A DNA stretch of 47,596 nt from Halioglobus sp. (GTDB lineage: Bacteria > Pseudomonadota > Gammaproteobacteria > Pseudomonadales > Halieaceae): contig JAGRIE010000030.1 in the NCBI GenBank assembly GCA_020443425.1, positions 1 to 47,596 of the forward strand, given 5' to 3'. The notes beneath the pieces are model-generated. The model saw nothing but the letters and a program-made list of their open reading frames with translations. It did not search any database and was not told where the DNA came from. Shown piece by piece: positions 35,211 to 44,478 of the stretch. How positions within the stretch are numbered: position 1 is the stretch's first letter; each line of letters begins with the position of its first letter. A program made the translations under genes and the position numbers.

Positions 35211-36340
35211 CGCATCTCCTCCCGCAAAAAATGTCGCAGCGGCTCCAGTACCACCTGCCGCCGCCAACCCTGCCACTGGATGGGAGCGTCCACCTCCTCT
35301 CCCGCCGCCTCGCGCAGCAGCAGTTCATAGTCTTTACTTGCCAGCAGCGCCTCCGGTGCCACGGCAAGCTTTGCCGCCATCCGCCGGACCTGTGACTTCA
35401 GCCGCTTGACCTGATCGCGTTGCGGGGCAGTCAGCGGCGGCGGCAGCAGCGCTGGCAATCGCGCGTCATCCATCGTGCGCTGCGCAGCCAAAACATCGAG
35501 TATCTCTTCACCGTAGCGCCGGATCACCTGTGGCGGCATCTCCTGACAGTCGCTGAGCGCCGCCGTGGAATCCGGATCGTGGAGTGCCAGCCACAGGCAG
35601 GTCGGGTCATCGATAATCCAGCCGCGCGGTTTGTCGCGGCTTTTCGCCGTGGCCTCACGCCACTTGCAGACCGCAGACAGGATGCCGAGTTGTCGCCGGT
35701 CGAGCTTCCATGCGGTTTTGATCCGCTTGTGGTAAGCATCGACATCAGTCCCCAGTGTAGCCGTCGCATCCTGACCATCCGCCAGCACCCACTGCAGCCG
35801 GTCCCGGCGCTCGCACTGCCCGTAGAGTTCACGCCATACGGGCAGCAGCCATGTCACATCGAGGCCGGCATACTCGCACTGCGACGCGGTCAGCGGCCGC
35901 TGCAGCCAGTCCGAGCGCGTCTCGCCCTTGGGTATATCGACACCGCAGATCTCCTGCACCAGCGCCCGATACCCCATCCCAAAGCCGATATTCAGCAATG
36001 CAGCTGCGCGCTGGGTATCAAACAGGGGCTGCGGCATCACACCGAGCCAGCGCTGGAATACCTCCAGATCCTCACTCGCAGAATGCAGGACCTTGAGCAC
36101 GGCGGCATCGGTGAACAGCGCCGCCAGCGGTGTGGTGTCCTCGATAGTCAGCGGATCTATCAGCCAGGCCGTCTTACTGCCTGCCTCGTCGCCGACAAAA
36201 CACAGCTGTACCAGTGCGACCTCAGGATAAAATGTATTGCGCCGCATAAATTCGGTGTCGACCATCACCACCTTGCTGCCGGTCATCTGCGACAGCAAAT
36301 GCTGCAGCGCGGCGTCGGATTCAATCAGTTGCCAATTCAT
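35207..36340 (-). CDS. rnd: Ribonuclease D
   Basis: 3'-5' exoribonuclease that trims tRNA and small RNA ends. The 377-residue protein has the DEDD motifs MVDTEFMRRNTFYP (Asp28, Glu30), the second acidic region LKVLHSASEDLEVF and YAGLDVTWLLPVW, then the two HRDC domains (about 210-290 and 300-375). It fits RNase D length. It is 3 nt from recR on the same strand. Confidence 0.95.
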   Translation of the reverse strand: MNWQLIESDAALQHLLSQMTGSKVVMVDTEFMRRNTFYPEVALVQLCFVGDEAGSKTAWLIDPLTIEDTTPLAALFTDAAVLKVLHSASEDLEVFQRWLGVMPQPLFDTQRAAALLNIGFGMGYRALVQEICGVDIPKGETRSDWLQRPLTASQCEYAGLDVTWLLPVWRELYGQCERRDRLQWVLADGQDATATLGTDVDAYHKRIKTAWKLDRRQLGILSAVCKWREATAKSRDKPRGWIIDDPTCLWLALHDPDSTAALSDCQEMPPQVIRRYGEEILDVLAAQRTMDDARLPALLPPPLTAPQRDQVKRLKSQVRRMAAKLAVAPEALLASKDYELLLREAAGEEVDAPIQWQGWRRQVVLEPLRHFLREEMR

Positions 36341-36343
36341 TCG

Positions 36344-36943
36344 CTACTCCACCGGCCGCCGCCCGGACAGGGCGTGCGCCAGGGTCGAGCCATCGACATA
36401 TTCCAGTTCACCACCCAGTGGCACACCGTGCGCAATTCGCGAGACACGGATACCGACCGGCAGTAACATCTCGGTCAGGTAGTAGGCCGTTGCCTCTCCC
36501 TCCACTGTCGGGTTTGTCGCCAGGATTACCTCCTCAATGCCCTCATCAATTACGCGCTGCTGGAAAGCGTCCAGGCCGATCTCGGCGGGACCGATACCAT
36601 CGATCGGCGACAGATGCCCCATCAGCACAAAGTACAGGCCGCGAAAACTGCCGCTCTGCTCAATGGCAAGCACATCGCCGGGCGTCTCCACGACACACAC
36701 GACTGTCTTGTCGCGCCTGGGATCGCAGCAAACCTCACAGATCTCCAGTTCGGTGAAATTGCGACACTGACTGCAGTGCCCCACTTTCTCCACCGCTTCC
36801 TGCAGTGCCGCGGCGAGTGCCAGTGCGGCCTCCCGGTCGCGCTCCAGCAGGTGCAGCGTCATACGCTGGGCCGACTTTGGACCGACACTCGGCAGGCAGC
36901 GCAGTGCGTCTATCAGGTTTTGCAGGGAAGGACTAAACTTCAT
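36344..36943 (-). CDS. recR: Recombination protein RecR
   Basis: Part of the RecFOR pathway of gap repair. The 199-residue protein has an N-terminal HhH region, the zinc finger [16 protein letters not shown], and the Toprim part [16 protein letters not shown] and [16 protein letters not shown]. It follows ybaB by 21 nt. Confidence 0.97.
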   Translation of the reverse strand: MKFSPSLQNLIDALRCLPSVGPKSAQRMTLHLLERDREAALALAAALQEAVEKVGHCSQCRNFTELEICEVCCDPRRDKTVVCVVETPGDVLAIEQSGSFRGLYFVLMGHLSPIDGIGPAEIGLDAFQQRVIDEGIEEVILATNPTVEGEATAYYLTEMLLPVGIRVSRIAHGVPLGGELEYVDGSTLAHALSGRRPVE

Positions 36944-36964
36944 TCGGCTGGCTGCGCTGCGCTA

Positions 36965-37288
36965 TCAAAACGGCAGTTTGAAGCCGGCGGGGAGATTCAA
37001 GCCGGAGGCCATCCCGGCCATCGCTTCCCGATTGCGGGCTTCAACCTTCCTGACTGCATCGTTCACGGCGGCAGCCAGCAGGTCCTCCAGCACTTCCTTG
37101 TCTTCCCTGAACACGGCGTCATCAATGGACACGCGTTTTACGTCGTGCCGGCCGGTCATCACGACTGACACCAGCCCCGCCCCTGACTCTCCCAGAACCT
37201 CTGCCTTGGCCAACTCTTCCTGCGCCTTCTGCATATCGGCCTGCATGGACTGGGCCTGCTTCATAAGATCAGAAATACTACCTTTCAT
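36965..37288 (-). CDS. ybaB: Nucleoid-associated protein YbaB/EbfC
   Basis: Small DNA-binding nucleoid protein, 107 residues. The start [27 protein letters not shown] and the regular strand-helix pattern [16 protein letters not shown] mark the family. It follows dnaX by 19 nt, the usual dnaX-ybaB-recR order. Confidence 0.95.
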   Translation of the reverse strand: MKGSISDLMKQAQSMQADMQKAQEELAKAEVLGESGAGLVSVVMTGRHDVKRVSIDDAVFREDKEVLEDLLAAAVNDAVRKVEARNREAMAGMASGLNLPAGFKLPF

Positions 37289-37307
37289 GTTTCGTCCTCA
37301 CTACCGC

Positions 37308-39017
37308 TCACACATCCGTCGGATGAATTGATGAATGATCCAGTTCGCCATCGAACCGTGCGATCAGCGCCTGCAACTGCGGGTCGCCTTCTATCGCATC
37401 AACGGCCTCAGCCTGTCTTTGCGCAGCGAGTCGGTTTAAACGCATTGCCGGCGTCTCGCCACACGGCTTGCCCAGCGTCACGGTCACGGTGACCGGGCTG
37501 GCGAAAAAATTCTGCAGTGCCAGCCGCAACTTGTCGCTGTGGCTGTCGTTGAACAGCGCTGCATGCCCGCTGTCGAGTACAAAATCGAGATGACCGCCCC
37601 GCCGCTGGCTCAACTCACAGTGCGAGGCAATATTGTGCATCATTCCCGTCAGCCCGAGTTGCTCCAGCAGGTGCCACCAGTTGTCCTGTGTCAGATCGTC
37701 CAGCGCGTAACCGGTCGCCGCGTCGGCGGCAGCATCGGCACCCGGCGCTGTCGCCGCGCTCGCGGCCACCTCCGGTATGCTGGCAGCAGGTGCTGGAACA
37801 GCGGTATCAGCAGGCACAGGCGCACTGGGCGCCTCAGGTGACTTTTTTACAGGAGCGCTGTCCTCCTCGACAGCGGCAGCGGGCGCCTCCACACTCCGTA
37901 AATCGTCCACTTGCACGGTGTCATCAATCACTGCAGCCGGCCTGAACGCCAGCATGCGCAACAGGGTCATCTCAAATCCCCGGCGCGGATCCGGGGACAG
38001 CGCGAAATCTCGCTTGCCGTTGAGAGCCATCTGGTAGAACAGCTGTGCATCTTCGGCGGTGACGGTGCGCGCCAGTTCGGCCACACGCTCGGCATCCCCC
38101 CAACTGTTGTCGATGGCGTCCGGCACAACCTGCGCGGTAGCGACGCGGTGCAGCAGCGACAGCAATTCATCCAGGCTGCCTTCAAAATCGGGGGCGAATT
38201 CAGACATCCGCTGCACCACAGCGAGCACTGCGGCCGGATCCCCCGTGGCGATGGTCTCCAGCAGTTCAAACACATAACCGAGATCGACACTGCCGAGCAT
38301 GCTGCGAACATCGGTCTCGTTGACCTTTCCCGAGCCGAAGGCAATCGCCTGGTCGGTCAGGCTCAGGGCATCGCGCATACTGCCCGCAGCGGCCCTGCCC
38401 AGCAGCCACAGCGCGGGTTCCTCAAATGCCACCATCTCCTGCTCCAGCACCATGCCCAGATGGCCAACAATCTGCTCTGGCGGCATATTCTTGAGGTTGA
38501 ACTGCAGGCAGCGCGACAGCACAGTGGCAGGCAGTTTCTGCGGATCCGTGGTGGCCAGCAGGAACTTCACATGGGGAGGCGGCTCCTCAAGCGTCTTTAA
38601 TAGCGCGTTAAAACTGTGCGCGGACAGCATATGCACTTCGTCGATGAGGTAGATCTTGTAGCGGGAGCGTGTGGGCGCATACTGCACATTGTCGAGCAGT
38701 TCGCGCGTGTCTTCGACCTTGGTGCGCGACGCCGCGTCCACTTCCAGCAGGTCGACACTGCGCCCCTCGGCAATTTCCAGACAGGAAGAGCAACTGCCGC
38801 ACGGCTCGGAACTCACGCCTGCCTCGCAATTGAGGCACTTGGCGAGAATGCGGGCGATCGTGGTTTTACCGACGCCGCGGGTACCCGTGAACAGATACGC
38901 GTGGTGCAGCCGATCGCGATCCAGCGCATTGACCAGCGCCTGCAGCACATGCTCCTGCCCGACCATCTCGCGGAAGGATCGGGGCCGCCATTTGCGCGCT
39001 AAAACCTGATACGACAT
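37308..39017 (-). CDS. dnaX: DNA polymerase III subunit tau (gamma by -1 frameshift)
   Basis: Clamp-loader ATPase, 569 residues as tau. Walker A GTRGVGKTTIARI at 45-57, a zinc module CLNCEAGVSSEPCGSCSSC, Walker B LIDEVHML at 124-131, and the SRC motif LSRCLQF at 167-173 are all present. Residues 370-430 are Pro/Ala/Asp-rich, and a tau C-terminal domain follows. A -1 frameshift signal at codons 390-392 (37842-37850) predicts a 394-residue gamma subunit (see the separate feature). Start ATG 39017. Confidence 0.96.
   Translation of the reverse strand: MSYQVLARKWRPRSFREMVGQEHVLQALVNALDRDRLHHAYLFTGTRGVGKTTIARILAKCLNCEAGVSSEPCGSCSSCLEIAEGRSVDLLEVDAASRTKVEDTRELLDNVQYAPTRSRYKIYLIDEVHMLSAHSFNALLKTLEEPPPHVKFLLATTDPQKLPATVLSRCLQFNLKNMPPEQIVGHLGMVLEQEMVAFEEPALWLLGRAAAGSMRDALSLTDQAIAFGSGKVNETDVRSMLGSVDLGYVFELLETIATGDPAAVLAVVQRMSEFAPDFEGSLDELLSLLHRVATAQVVPDAIDNSWGDAERVAELARTVTAEDAQLFYQMALNGKRDFALSPDPRRGFEMTLLRMLAFRPAAVIDDTVQVDDLRSVEAPAAAVEEDSAPVKKSPEAPSAPVPADTAVPAPAASIPEVAASAATAPGADAAADAATGYALDDLTQDNWWHLLEQLGLTGMMHNIASHCELSQRRGGHLDFVLDSGHAALFNDSHSDKLRLALQNFFASPVTVTVTLGKPCGETPAMRLNRLAAQRQAEAVDAIEGDPQLQALIARFDGELDHSSIHPTDV
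37818..37868 (-). promoter_or_regulatory. Programmed -1 frameshift signal in dnaX (gamma production)
   Basis: Minus strand, in order: an SD-like GAGGAGG (37862-37868), 13 nt, then the slippery heptamer A AAA AAG (37842-37848, codons GTA AAA AAG), then 7 nt and a 6-bp hairpin AGGCGC-CCAGT-GCGCCT (37818-37834). After a -1 slip the frame reads Lys-Lys-Val-Thr then TGA (37834-37836), so gamma would be 394 residues. The layout matches the three elements of the E. coli dnaX signal. Confidence 0.8.
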
Positions 39018-39112
39018 CCCTGATTTGCCTTGCTTGCACGTAAAGAGAGACAGAATACACCAGCACGAAGGTCACAGAAACAGCGGGCGGCCAGAACTTG
39101 AAATTGGAGGCG

Positions 39113-39214
39113 ACCCAGACAGCCACACCCCGGCACACGAGTCGGTAACTACCGTTGCTCCCTTCCGGGCCTGGCGGGGTTCACTACCTATCGTTGCGAG
39201 GGGACCGCCTGGAT
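39113..39214 (-). ncRNA. ffs: 4.5S RNA of the signal recognition particle
   Basis: The minus strand gives an SRP RNA: the conserved apical region CCAGGCCCGGAAGGGAGCAA with the GGAA tetraloop (about 39153-39172), and CCCC at the 5' side pairing with GGGG in the 3' part. The ends also pair (AUCCAGGC with GUCUGGGU), which sets approximate ends; the true 5' end may be 5 nt shorter. It is on the dnaX strand, 96 nt before it, the usual pseudomonad order. Confidence 0.88.
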
Positions 39215-39330
39215 CACCATAGCGTCTGAACAAGGGGATGCTTCCCCCGCAGACGGCGCGTATTTTGCGTTAATCGGATGGCCGCTGCAAGTAATCATCT
39301 GTTCTGGCCCTTGACTGCAAAGTAATAAGG

Positions 39331-39348
39331 TATAACATTGATGTTATA
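39331..39348. promoter_or_regulatory. Perfect 8+8 inverted repeat, operator candidate for the TetR regulator
   Basis: TATAACAT-TG-ATGTTATA is an exact inverted repeat of 18 bp, 23 bp before the RND operon start. It lies downstream of a TTGACT -35-like element (39311-39316). The operon ends with its own TetR-type gene, which probably binds here. Confidence 0.6.
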
Positions 39349-39371
39349 GTTTCTTACATTGTGCAGGCAAA

Positions 39372-40511
39372 ATGGCGTCAAACTCCCCCCCGCAACCCTG
39401 GAAACCCCACTCCTCCCGTACCGCCCTGGTCGGGACGGGTGTCGCCATCGGCATTGTGGCTGTCATCACCGGCTTGCTGCACTTCCGTGCGGCGCTGTCC
39501 GCCGATTCGGCTGACCGAGCGCCACTGCCGGTCGCCACTACAGTCTACGAGCTGCAGGACAGCCATGCCCGGACGGTGTCCTACCTCGGCCTGGTGGTCG
39601 CCGGACGCAAGGCCGACCTCGGGTTTGAGATTACCGGTATGATTCTCACGCCGCCGCCACGGCCAGGTACTGCGGTACGGCGCGGCGACACCCTCGCAGC
39701 ACTCGATGACACGGCGCTGCAGGCGAGACGCAAGGCCACGGCAGCCGACCTGCAACAGGTGCGCGTGGAACTCGATCTGGCGCAGTTGAAAGCGCGGCGA
39801 CAGGCCGACCTGATCAAGACCGGGGCAGTGTCCAGGGATGCCTTCGACGAAACGCGCCTGCGTGCACTGGCGCTGCAATCGCGTGTCGACGCAGAGGCTG
39901 CGCGCCTCGCCAGCCTGGATATCGAATTACAGAAATCGCGCCTGACAGCGCCCTACGATGGAGTGGTCGCCGACCGCTATGTGCAGCAGGGCGCCATCGT
40001 GAATCCCGGCGTCCCCGTGTTGAAACTGCTTGAATCAGCCGGGCAGGAAGCGGAGATCGGGGTCAGCGCTGAGCGCGCTGCCAAGCTGGAGCCCGGGTCT
40101 CGCTACTCGCTGAAATTGCGCGATCACACCTTCCAGGCCCAGCTGCTCTCGGTGCGCCCCGATGTAGACCGCTCCACCCGCACCGCCACCAGCGTATTCG
40201 CGCTGCCCGCCGACATAGACGCCCTCGACGGCGAACCGGTGACACTGGAGCTGCAGGAGACCGTGGCAGAGACCGGCGGCTGGCTGCCGATTGCCGCGCT
40301 GCTCGAGGGCAACCGGGGCATCTGGACAGTGCTGAGACTGGAACCGGAGGGCGACCATCTGCGCACGATCAGCGAGGCGGTGGAAGTGCTGGAGGTGAAC
40401 AGCGATCGGGCCTTTGTTCGCGGCACACTGCCGGACGGTGCCGCCGTGGTGGCCAGCGGACTGCACCGGATCAGCGCCGGCACACTGGTCCGCGGCGAGG
40501 GAGTGAACTGA
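39372..40511 (+). CDS. RND efflux membrane-fusion protein (periplasmic adaptor)
   Basis: Adaptor of a tripartite efflux pump, 379 residues. It has an N-terminal membrane anchor (about 18-42), a lipoyl-like segment with a helical hairpin (ADLQQVRVELDLAQLKARRQADLIKTGAVSRDAFDETRL), the typical hairpin end LQKSRLTAPYDGVVADRYVQQGAIVNPG, and a beta-barrel and membrane-proximal C-terminus. There is no lipobox. It is translated just before the pump gene (1 nt between genes). The outer-membrane channel is not in the window. Confidence 0.92.
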   Translation: MASNSPPQPWKPHSSRTALVGTGVAIGIVAVITGLLHFRAALSADSADRAPLPVATTVYELQDSHARTVSYLGLVVAGRKADLGFEITGMILTPPPRPGTAVRRGDTLAALDDTALQARRKATAADLQQVRVELDLAQLKARRQADLIKTGAVSRDAFDETRLRALALQSRVDAEAARLASLDIELQKSRLTAPYDGVVADRYVQQGAIVNPGVPVLKLLESAGQEAEIGVSAERAAKLEPGSRYSLKLRDHTFQAQLLSVRPDVDRSTRTATSVFALPADIDALDGEPVTLELQETVAETGGWLPIAALLEGNRGIWTVLRLEPEGDHLRTISEAVEVLEVNSDRAFVRGTLPDGAAVVASGLHRISAGTLVRGEGVN

Positions 40512-40512
40512 C

Positions 40513-43500
40513 ATGGTAGCGCGCTTCATCGCTACGCATTCGCGCTATTTCACGCTGATCATGCTCTGCGTGATTGCCGTGGGCATCACCAGCTTCCAAT
40601 CCATCTCGCGCCAGGAAGACCCGACCCTGATGAACTTCATCGGCACGGTCACCACCTTCTACCCCGGCGCGACACCGGACCGGGTCGAGGCCCTGGTCAC
40701 ACGCCCACTGGAAGATGAGCTGCGCAAGATTTCAGAGATTGACGAGTTGCTATCCACCTCCAGCGGCGGCGTCTCCTTCATCAACATCAGGCTGATCGAC
40801 ACCTTGCCGGATGACGCCCTGGAACGCGCCTGGTCCGAGGTGCGCGACGCCATGGACGACGCCAGCCGCTACTTCCCACCCGGCGTCAGTGCACCCGATT
40901 TCGACAATGACCGGCTGACCTCGTTCACCACCATTGTTGCACTGTCCTCGGCCACCGCGGAGGATATGCCGCTGTCCCTGCTCAATCGGCTGGCACAGAA
41001 TTTCGCTGACCAGGCCCGCAACCTGCCGGACACCAAGCTGGTGGAACTGTTCGGTGAACCGGTGGAGGAGATCCGTGTCGAGATTGATGAACCGGCACTG
41101 ATCTCACGCGGCCTGAACCTGCAGCAGGTGGCGATGGCGCTGCAGGCCGCTGACGCCAAAGTGTCCTCCGGTCGCGCCTCTGGTGCCGGCACTGACATGG
41201 TCATCGAGCTGGCCGGTGACTTCGACTCCATGGCGCGCATCCGGGAGGTGGTAGTGAACACCTCCGCCAACGGCAGCGCCACACGAATCTCCGATATCGC
41301 CAGCGTGTATAAGGCCAGTGTGAGCCCACCTCCCGCAATGGCACTGGCCCAGGGCCGCGAAGCCATCCTGGTGGGCGCTGTAATGGAGCCGGGCAATCAG
41401 GTCGACATGTGGAGCAAGGCCTTCAATGCACTGGTGGACGAGTATCGCAAGGAGGCGCCCGCCGGCCTCAGGCTGGAGATCACCTACGACCAGAATACCT
41501 ATGCCACCGCGCGCCTGTTCGACGTCACTACCAACCTGGCGATCGGTATTGTGCTGGTCATTCTGGTACTCCTGTTCACACTGGGCTGGCGCGCCGCGGT
41601 GGTGGTCGCCTGCATCCTGCCCTTGTGCGCACTGATCTCCCTCACGGTGATGGAGCGCATGGGCATGGCCCTGCACCAGATGTCGATGAGCGGGCTGATC
41701 GTCGCCCTGGGGCTGCTTGTCGACGGCTCTATTGTGATGACCGACGAGGTGCGCAAGCGCCTGCTGCAGGGCAGCAGCACCCTCGATGCCATCAGCGGCT
41801 CCGTCGACCGGCTGCGGGTCCCGCTGATTTCCTCGGCCCTGACCACCGTATTGGCTTTCGTTCCCATGGCGATCCTGCCCGGCCCCGCCGGAGATTTCCT
41901 CGGTTCCATCGCCAGCGCCGTGATCATTATGCTGGCAACCTCGACCGTGCTGGCCCTGTCCATTACACCGGTACTGGCCAGCTGGCTGCTGCCGCGGGAG
42001 CCCGCGCGGGCGGAGCACTGGTGGATCGGCGGCGTCGGCAGCGGCCGCGCCGGGAACGCGCTGGTGCGCACGCTGGATTGGAGCCTCGCCCACCCGGCCG
42101 CTGCGATCGCACTGGCACTGTCGCTGCCGGTGGCCGGTTTCCTGTCCTTCCCGACGCTCACCGCGCAGTTTTTTCCAGGTACCGACAGGGATCAGCTGTA
42201 CATCCAGGTGAAGGCGGCGGACGGCCGCTCGATTTACGACACCGCGGCGATAGCCCGGCGCATCGATGAGAAACTGCGCAGTGACCCGCTGGTACGCCGG
42301 GTCGACTGGACCATCGGCGAGAGCGCCCCCGCGTTTTACTACAATATGTACCGGTTCAAGGAAGGCATTCCCTCCTGGGCCGAGGCGCTGGTACTGACTC
42401 GCGATGAGAACCTCACTGACGACCTGATTCGTCGCCTGCAAACCGAACTCGACGCGGAGTTCCCGGAGGTGAGGACAATCGTAAGGGGCATCGACCAGGG
42501 CCCACCGGTGACGGCACCGCTTGAAATTGAGGTCACCGGGCCCAACCTTGCCGTCCTGCAGGAACTCGGCAACCAGTTCCGGCACCGTATGGATGCCACC
42601 CCCTTCGTCACGCACACCAGCAGCGGCCTGTCCGGCGGCGCACCCAAACTGGTGTTCGCGCTGCAGGAGGACAAGCTGAGGCTGGCTCACCTGCAGTTAT
42701 CCGATGTTGCGGCAGCACTCAACAGCAGCCTGCTCGGCCAGGTCGGCGGCGAAGTACTGGAGGGCACGGAGCGATTGCCGGTGCGCGTGCGGCTGAACGA
42801 GAGCGACTGGGGGGCGTCGGAAAACATTGCCGATATCCTGGTGCCGCTGCCGGCGCAGTTCACCACCGGGCAAACAAATATTCCCGGCATTCCCCTGAAT
42901 GCACTGGGCAAACCGGAACTGGTGCCCGGCCAGAGCCCGATCTCCCGCAAGGACGGCATGCGAACCAATATCGTGCAGGCCTATCTGCAGCGCGGCGTAT
43001 TGCCGGAGGAGGCACTCAAACTACTGCGACAGGACCTCGTCGACAACCCTGTCGAGTTACCCGACGGCTACGCTTTCACCTTCGGTGGAGACAGTGACGA
43101 ACGGGCATCGGTGGTAGACAAAATCATGGCGCCGATGGGACTGGTACTCGCAGCCCTGCTGGCGACCATCGTGCTGACCTTCAACTCCTGGCGTTTGTCA
43201 GCCGTTGCCGTACTGGTCTGCGTGTGCTCCCTGGGCCTGTCGCTGCTGGCGCTGGCAATATTCCAGTACCCGTTCGGCATCCAGGCCATGATCGGGGTGA
43301 TCGGCTCGATCGGCGTCTCCATCAATGCCGCGATCATCATTATCACCGCACTGCAGGCCGACCCGCTGGCCCTGCGGGGGGATCGCCTGACCACCCGGGA
43401 GGTGGTGATGGATTCCAGCCGACACATTATCTCCACAACCGTGACAACGTTCGGCGGCTTCCTGCCGCTGATCCTCGAGGGCAGCCAGTTCTGGCCGCCC

Positions 43501-43665
43501 TTTGCCATGGCTATTGCCGGCGGCGTACTGCTCTCAACCATCATTTCGTTTTTCCTGGTACCACCCCTGTTTTTGGTGGCTACCCGGATCGCCCGCAAAG
43601 ACACCGCAGATGGCGCGCCGCACCCCGGCGACACCCCTTCACAGCATCAGGAGCTGGCCGCGTGA
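40513..43665 (+). CDS. RND efflux transporter (AcrB-like), non-canonical proton relay
   Basis: Inner-membrane pump, 1050 residues, HAE-1-like, with twelve spans and two large periplasmic loops. It starts MVARFIATHSRYFTLIM. In the TM4 motif (GLLVDGSIVMTDEV) Asp404 matches AcrB Asp407, but Gly405 replaces Asp408. In TM10 (GVSINAAIII) Asn938 replaces the relay Lys940. So the substrate and energy coupling may differ from AcrB. It overlaps the TetR start by 4 nt. Confidence 0.92.
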   Translation: MVARFIATHSRYFTLIMLCVIAVGITSFQSISRQEDPTLMNFIGTVTTFYPGATPDRVEALVTRPLEDELRKISEIDELLSTSSGGVSFINIRLIDTLPDDALERAWSEVRDAMDDASRYFPPGVSAPDFDNDRLTSFTTIVALSSATAEDMPLSLLNRLAQNFADQARNLPDTKLVELFGEPVEEIRVEIDEPALISRGLNLQQVAMALQAADAKVSSGRASGAGTDMVIELAGDFDSMARIREVVVNTSANGSATRISDIASVYKASVSPPPAMALAQGREAILVGAVMEPGNQVDMWSKAFNALVDEYRKEAPAGLRLEITYDQNTYATARLFDVTTNLAIGIVLVILVLLFTLGWRAAVVVACILPLCALISLTVMERMGMALHQMSMSGLIVALGLLVDGSIVMTDEVRKRLLQGSSTLDAISGSVDRLRVPLISSALTTVLAFVPMAILPGPAGDFLGSIASAVIIMLATSTVLALSITPVLASWLLPREPARAEHWWIGGVGSGRAGNALVRTLDWSLAHPAAAIALALSLPVAGFLSFPTLTAQFFPGTDRDQLYIQVKAADGRSIYDTAAIARRIDEKLRSDPLVRRVDWTIGESAPAFYYNMYRFKEGIPSWAEALVLTRDENLTDDLIRRLQTELDAEFPEVRTIVRGIDQGPPVTAPLEIEVTGPNLAVLQELGNQFRHRMDATPFVTHTSSGLSGGAPKLVFALQEDKLRLAHLQLSDVAAALNSSLLGQVGGEVLEGTERLPVRVRLNESDWGASENIADILVPLPAQFTTGQTNIPGIPLNALGKPELVPGQSPISRKDGMRTNIVQAYLQRGVLPEEALKLLRQDLVDNPVELPDGYAFTFGGDSDERASVVDKIMAPMGLVLAALLATIVLTFNSWRLSAVAVLVCVCSLGLSLLALAIFQYPFGIQAMIGVIGSIGVSINAAIIIITALQADPLALRGDRLTTREVVMDSSRHIISTTVTTFGGFLPLILEGSQFWPPFAMAIAGGVLLSTIISFFLVPPLFLVATRIARKDTADGAPHPGDTPSQHQELAA

Positions 43666-44303
43666 ACCGCAACGACAAGCCTGCACGGCAGGGTCGCTAT
43701 CATCACGGCGACCTGCGCGATGCCCTGATTCTGGCGGCCGCACAGCTCATCGAGGAGAATGTGTCAGTGGAGTTCGCGATGATAGATGCCGCTCGCAGGG
43801 CGGGCGTCAGCAGCGCCGCACCCTATCGCCACTTCAAGGACAAGGATGCGCTGCTTGAAGCGGTCAGCGAGCTGGCGTTCCTGGGGCTGACCATTGCCAC
43901 TCGCGACACTGCACTTGAACACCCCGCTGGATCAGAGCAGCGCATCATTGCGCTGGGCAAAACCTATGTATCCTATGTCACCGAACACCGGGCGTTCTAC
44001 GACCTGATGTGGGGTGACATGGGGCTGCGGCGCTTTGAGGCGGCAGATCACCCTATCAAGACCTCCGGATTCCTCATCCTGGTGGAGTCGGTAGAGCTGT
44101 GGTGCGAAAGCCTCGGCCTGGGTGATTACAACGCGCTGGAACTGTCGGTAAAACTGTGGGCTATGGCACATGGCCTGGCGTGTCTTTCCATGAACCATCA
44201 GGTGGAGCAGTTTCTGCCGCAGGTGCATGTCTTCAGCCTGCTCGAAAGCAGCACGCTGACTTTTTTCGAGGGTTTGCGGCACCCCGCCACCCGCACAGAC
44301 TGA
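43662..44303 (+). CDS. TetR-family regulator of the RND operon
   Basis: A 213-residue regulator. The GTG start at 43662 overlaps the pump stop (GTGA). The N-terminal HTH is RYHHGDLRDALILAAAQLIEENVSVEFAMIDAARRAGVSSAAPYRHFKDKDALLEAV. The C-terminal part has Trp-rich and His residues typical of the TetR_C/WHG type. A likely operator is the palindrome at 39331-39348. Longer readings back to 43224 are a frame run through the pump gene. Confidence 0.9.
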   Translation: MNRNDKPARQGRYHHGDLRDALILAAAQLIEENVSVEFAMIDAARRAGVSSAAPYRHFKDKDALLEAVSELAFLGLTIATRDTALEHPAGSEQRIIALGKTYVSYVTEHRAFYDLMWGDMGLRRFEAADHPIKTSGFLILVESVELWCESLGLGDYNALELSVKLWAMAHGLACLSMNHQVEQFLPQVHVFSLLESSTLTFFEGLRHPATRTD

Positions 44304-44391
44304 CGCACCATGCCCGCCGTCACTATTGTCCCGGCCTTTGCATACGCATTTTCCCGGTGGACGCAACTCTCAATAATTGCGGGCAGGATTT

Positions 44392-44421
44392 TTGACCGCC
44401 AATCGCCGTCAATGCTATAAG
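44392..44421 (+). promoter_or_regulatory. Candidate promoter of the MFS gene
   Basis: TTGACC (44392-44397), 18-bp spacer, TATAAG (44416-44421), 119 bp before the MFS start. A 10-bp direct repeat AATTGCGGGC flanks the region (44375-44384 and 44491-44500). Confidence 0.45.
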
Positions 44422-44478
44422 ATGCGACGCGGTAACGTGCCCCCGTCCTGATGGGCTGCCAGAACCAGAAGTCAAACT

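Noticed and set aside
41104-42690. 528-codon open frame on the minus strand inside the RND pump gene
   Set aside because: Low-complexity Gln/His/Gly/Arg-rich product, no ribosome site and full overlap with a convincing pump gene: an antisense shadow of high-GC coding DNA.
43224-43661. N-terminal extension of the TetR frame back into the pump gene
   Set aside because: The sequence is out-of-frame pump coding sequence; the TetR family sequence begins at the GTG at 43662.
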